Made by a program: the position numbers and the translations under genes. Shown piece after piece: positions 22,745-22,770 of a DNA stretch of 22,770 nucleotides. The stretch comes from Firmicutes bacterium AM41-11 (GTDB lineage Bacteria > Bacillota_I > Bacilli_A > Erysipelotrichales > Erysipelotrichaceae), in contig QUIQ01000020.1 of assembly GCA_003480165.1 (NCBI GenBank), positions 1-22,770 on the forward strand, given 5' to 3'. Under the pieces are notes generated by a model. The model was not told the origin of the DNA. It did no database searches and saw nothing but the letters and a program-made list of their open reading frames with translations. How positions within the stretch are numbered: position 1 is the first letter of the stretch; every line of letters starts with the position of its first letter.

Positions 22745-22770
22745 AACCTGATATCCAACTCAAAAAATTC
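22741..22770 (+). CDS. Start of an unidentified gene, truncated by the window edge
   Basis: Ten codons beginning MKPDIQLKKF are visible. A strong AGGAGGTG ribosome site (22729-22736) lies five bases before the ATG, and the start overlaps the stop of the preceding tiny ORF. The gene is divergent from smc. Nothing can be said of function. Confidence 0.6.
   Translation, partial: MKPDIQLKKF

Overview
This window looks like chromosomal DNA of a low-GC Gram-positive bacterium (Firmicutes/Bacillota). AT-rich intergenic DNA, strong GGAGG-type ribosome sites, a perfect CcpA cre match, a Firmicutes-type BirA box, YlxM, NrnA and a BioY biotin transporter subunit all fit. The short SMC (about 981 aa), the order smc-ftsY-ylxM-ackA-nrnA and a lone citrate synthase suggest the Erysipelotrichia, but that placement is inference. 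No insertion sequence, prophage, CRISPR array or rRNA was seen. There is one tRNA gene.

Layout. 1-242: start of a minus-strand gene running off the left edge, with a cre site in its leader, divergent from an AraC-type regulator (243-1049). 1113-4682: minus-strand acetyl-CoA block, with a thiolase on its own promoter and an operon of two MarR-like regulators plus citrate synthase; palindromes surround the operon promoter. 4823-6779: biotin region, with birA on the plus strand and convergent bioY-DUF1284 on the minus strand; the bioY promoter is covered by a BirA operator. 6780-8309: LctP-family lactate permease. 8320-11280: minus-strand operon of an unknown membrane protein, Xaa-Pro aminopeptidase and a CpXC zinc-ribbon-like protein. 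11366-12199: HAD (Cof-type) phosphatase, convergent with an MscS channel (12174-12950). 13028-13103: tRNA-Gln(CUG), then a short region of convergent terminators and repeats. 13341-15933: minus-strand envelope operon of a small membrane protein with a proline-every-third-residue tail, a membrane protein with three GYF_2 domains and an SH3b domain, and a VanY-type DD-carboxypeptidase. 16202-22496: tightly packed operon smc-ftsY-ylxM-ackA-nrnA. 22676-22770: a tiny ORF translationally coupled to a gene leaving the right edge.

The most interesting candidate for an undescribed system is the three-gene envelope operon. GYF domains are known proline-rich-peptide binders, and the adjacent gene encodes a membrane protein whose cytoplasmic tail is an eight-step xxP repeat, so the pair may be receptor and ligand across one membrane face. 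The double-MarR/citrate synthase operon and the biotin-regulated DUF1284 gene come next.
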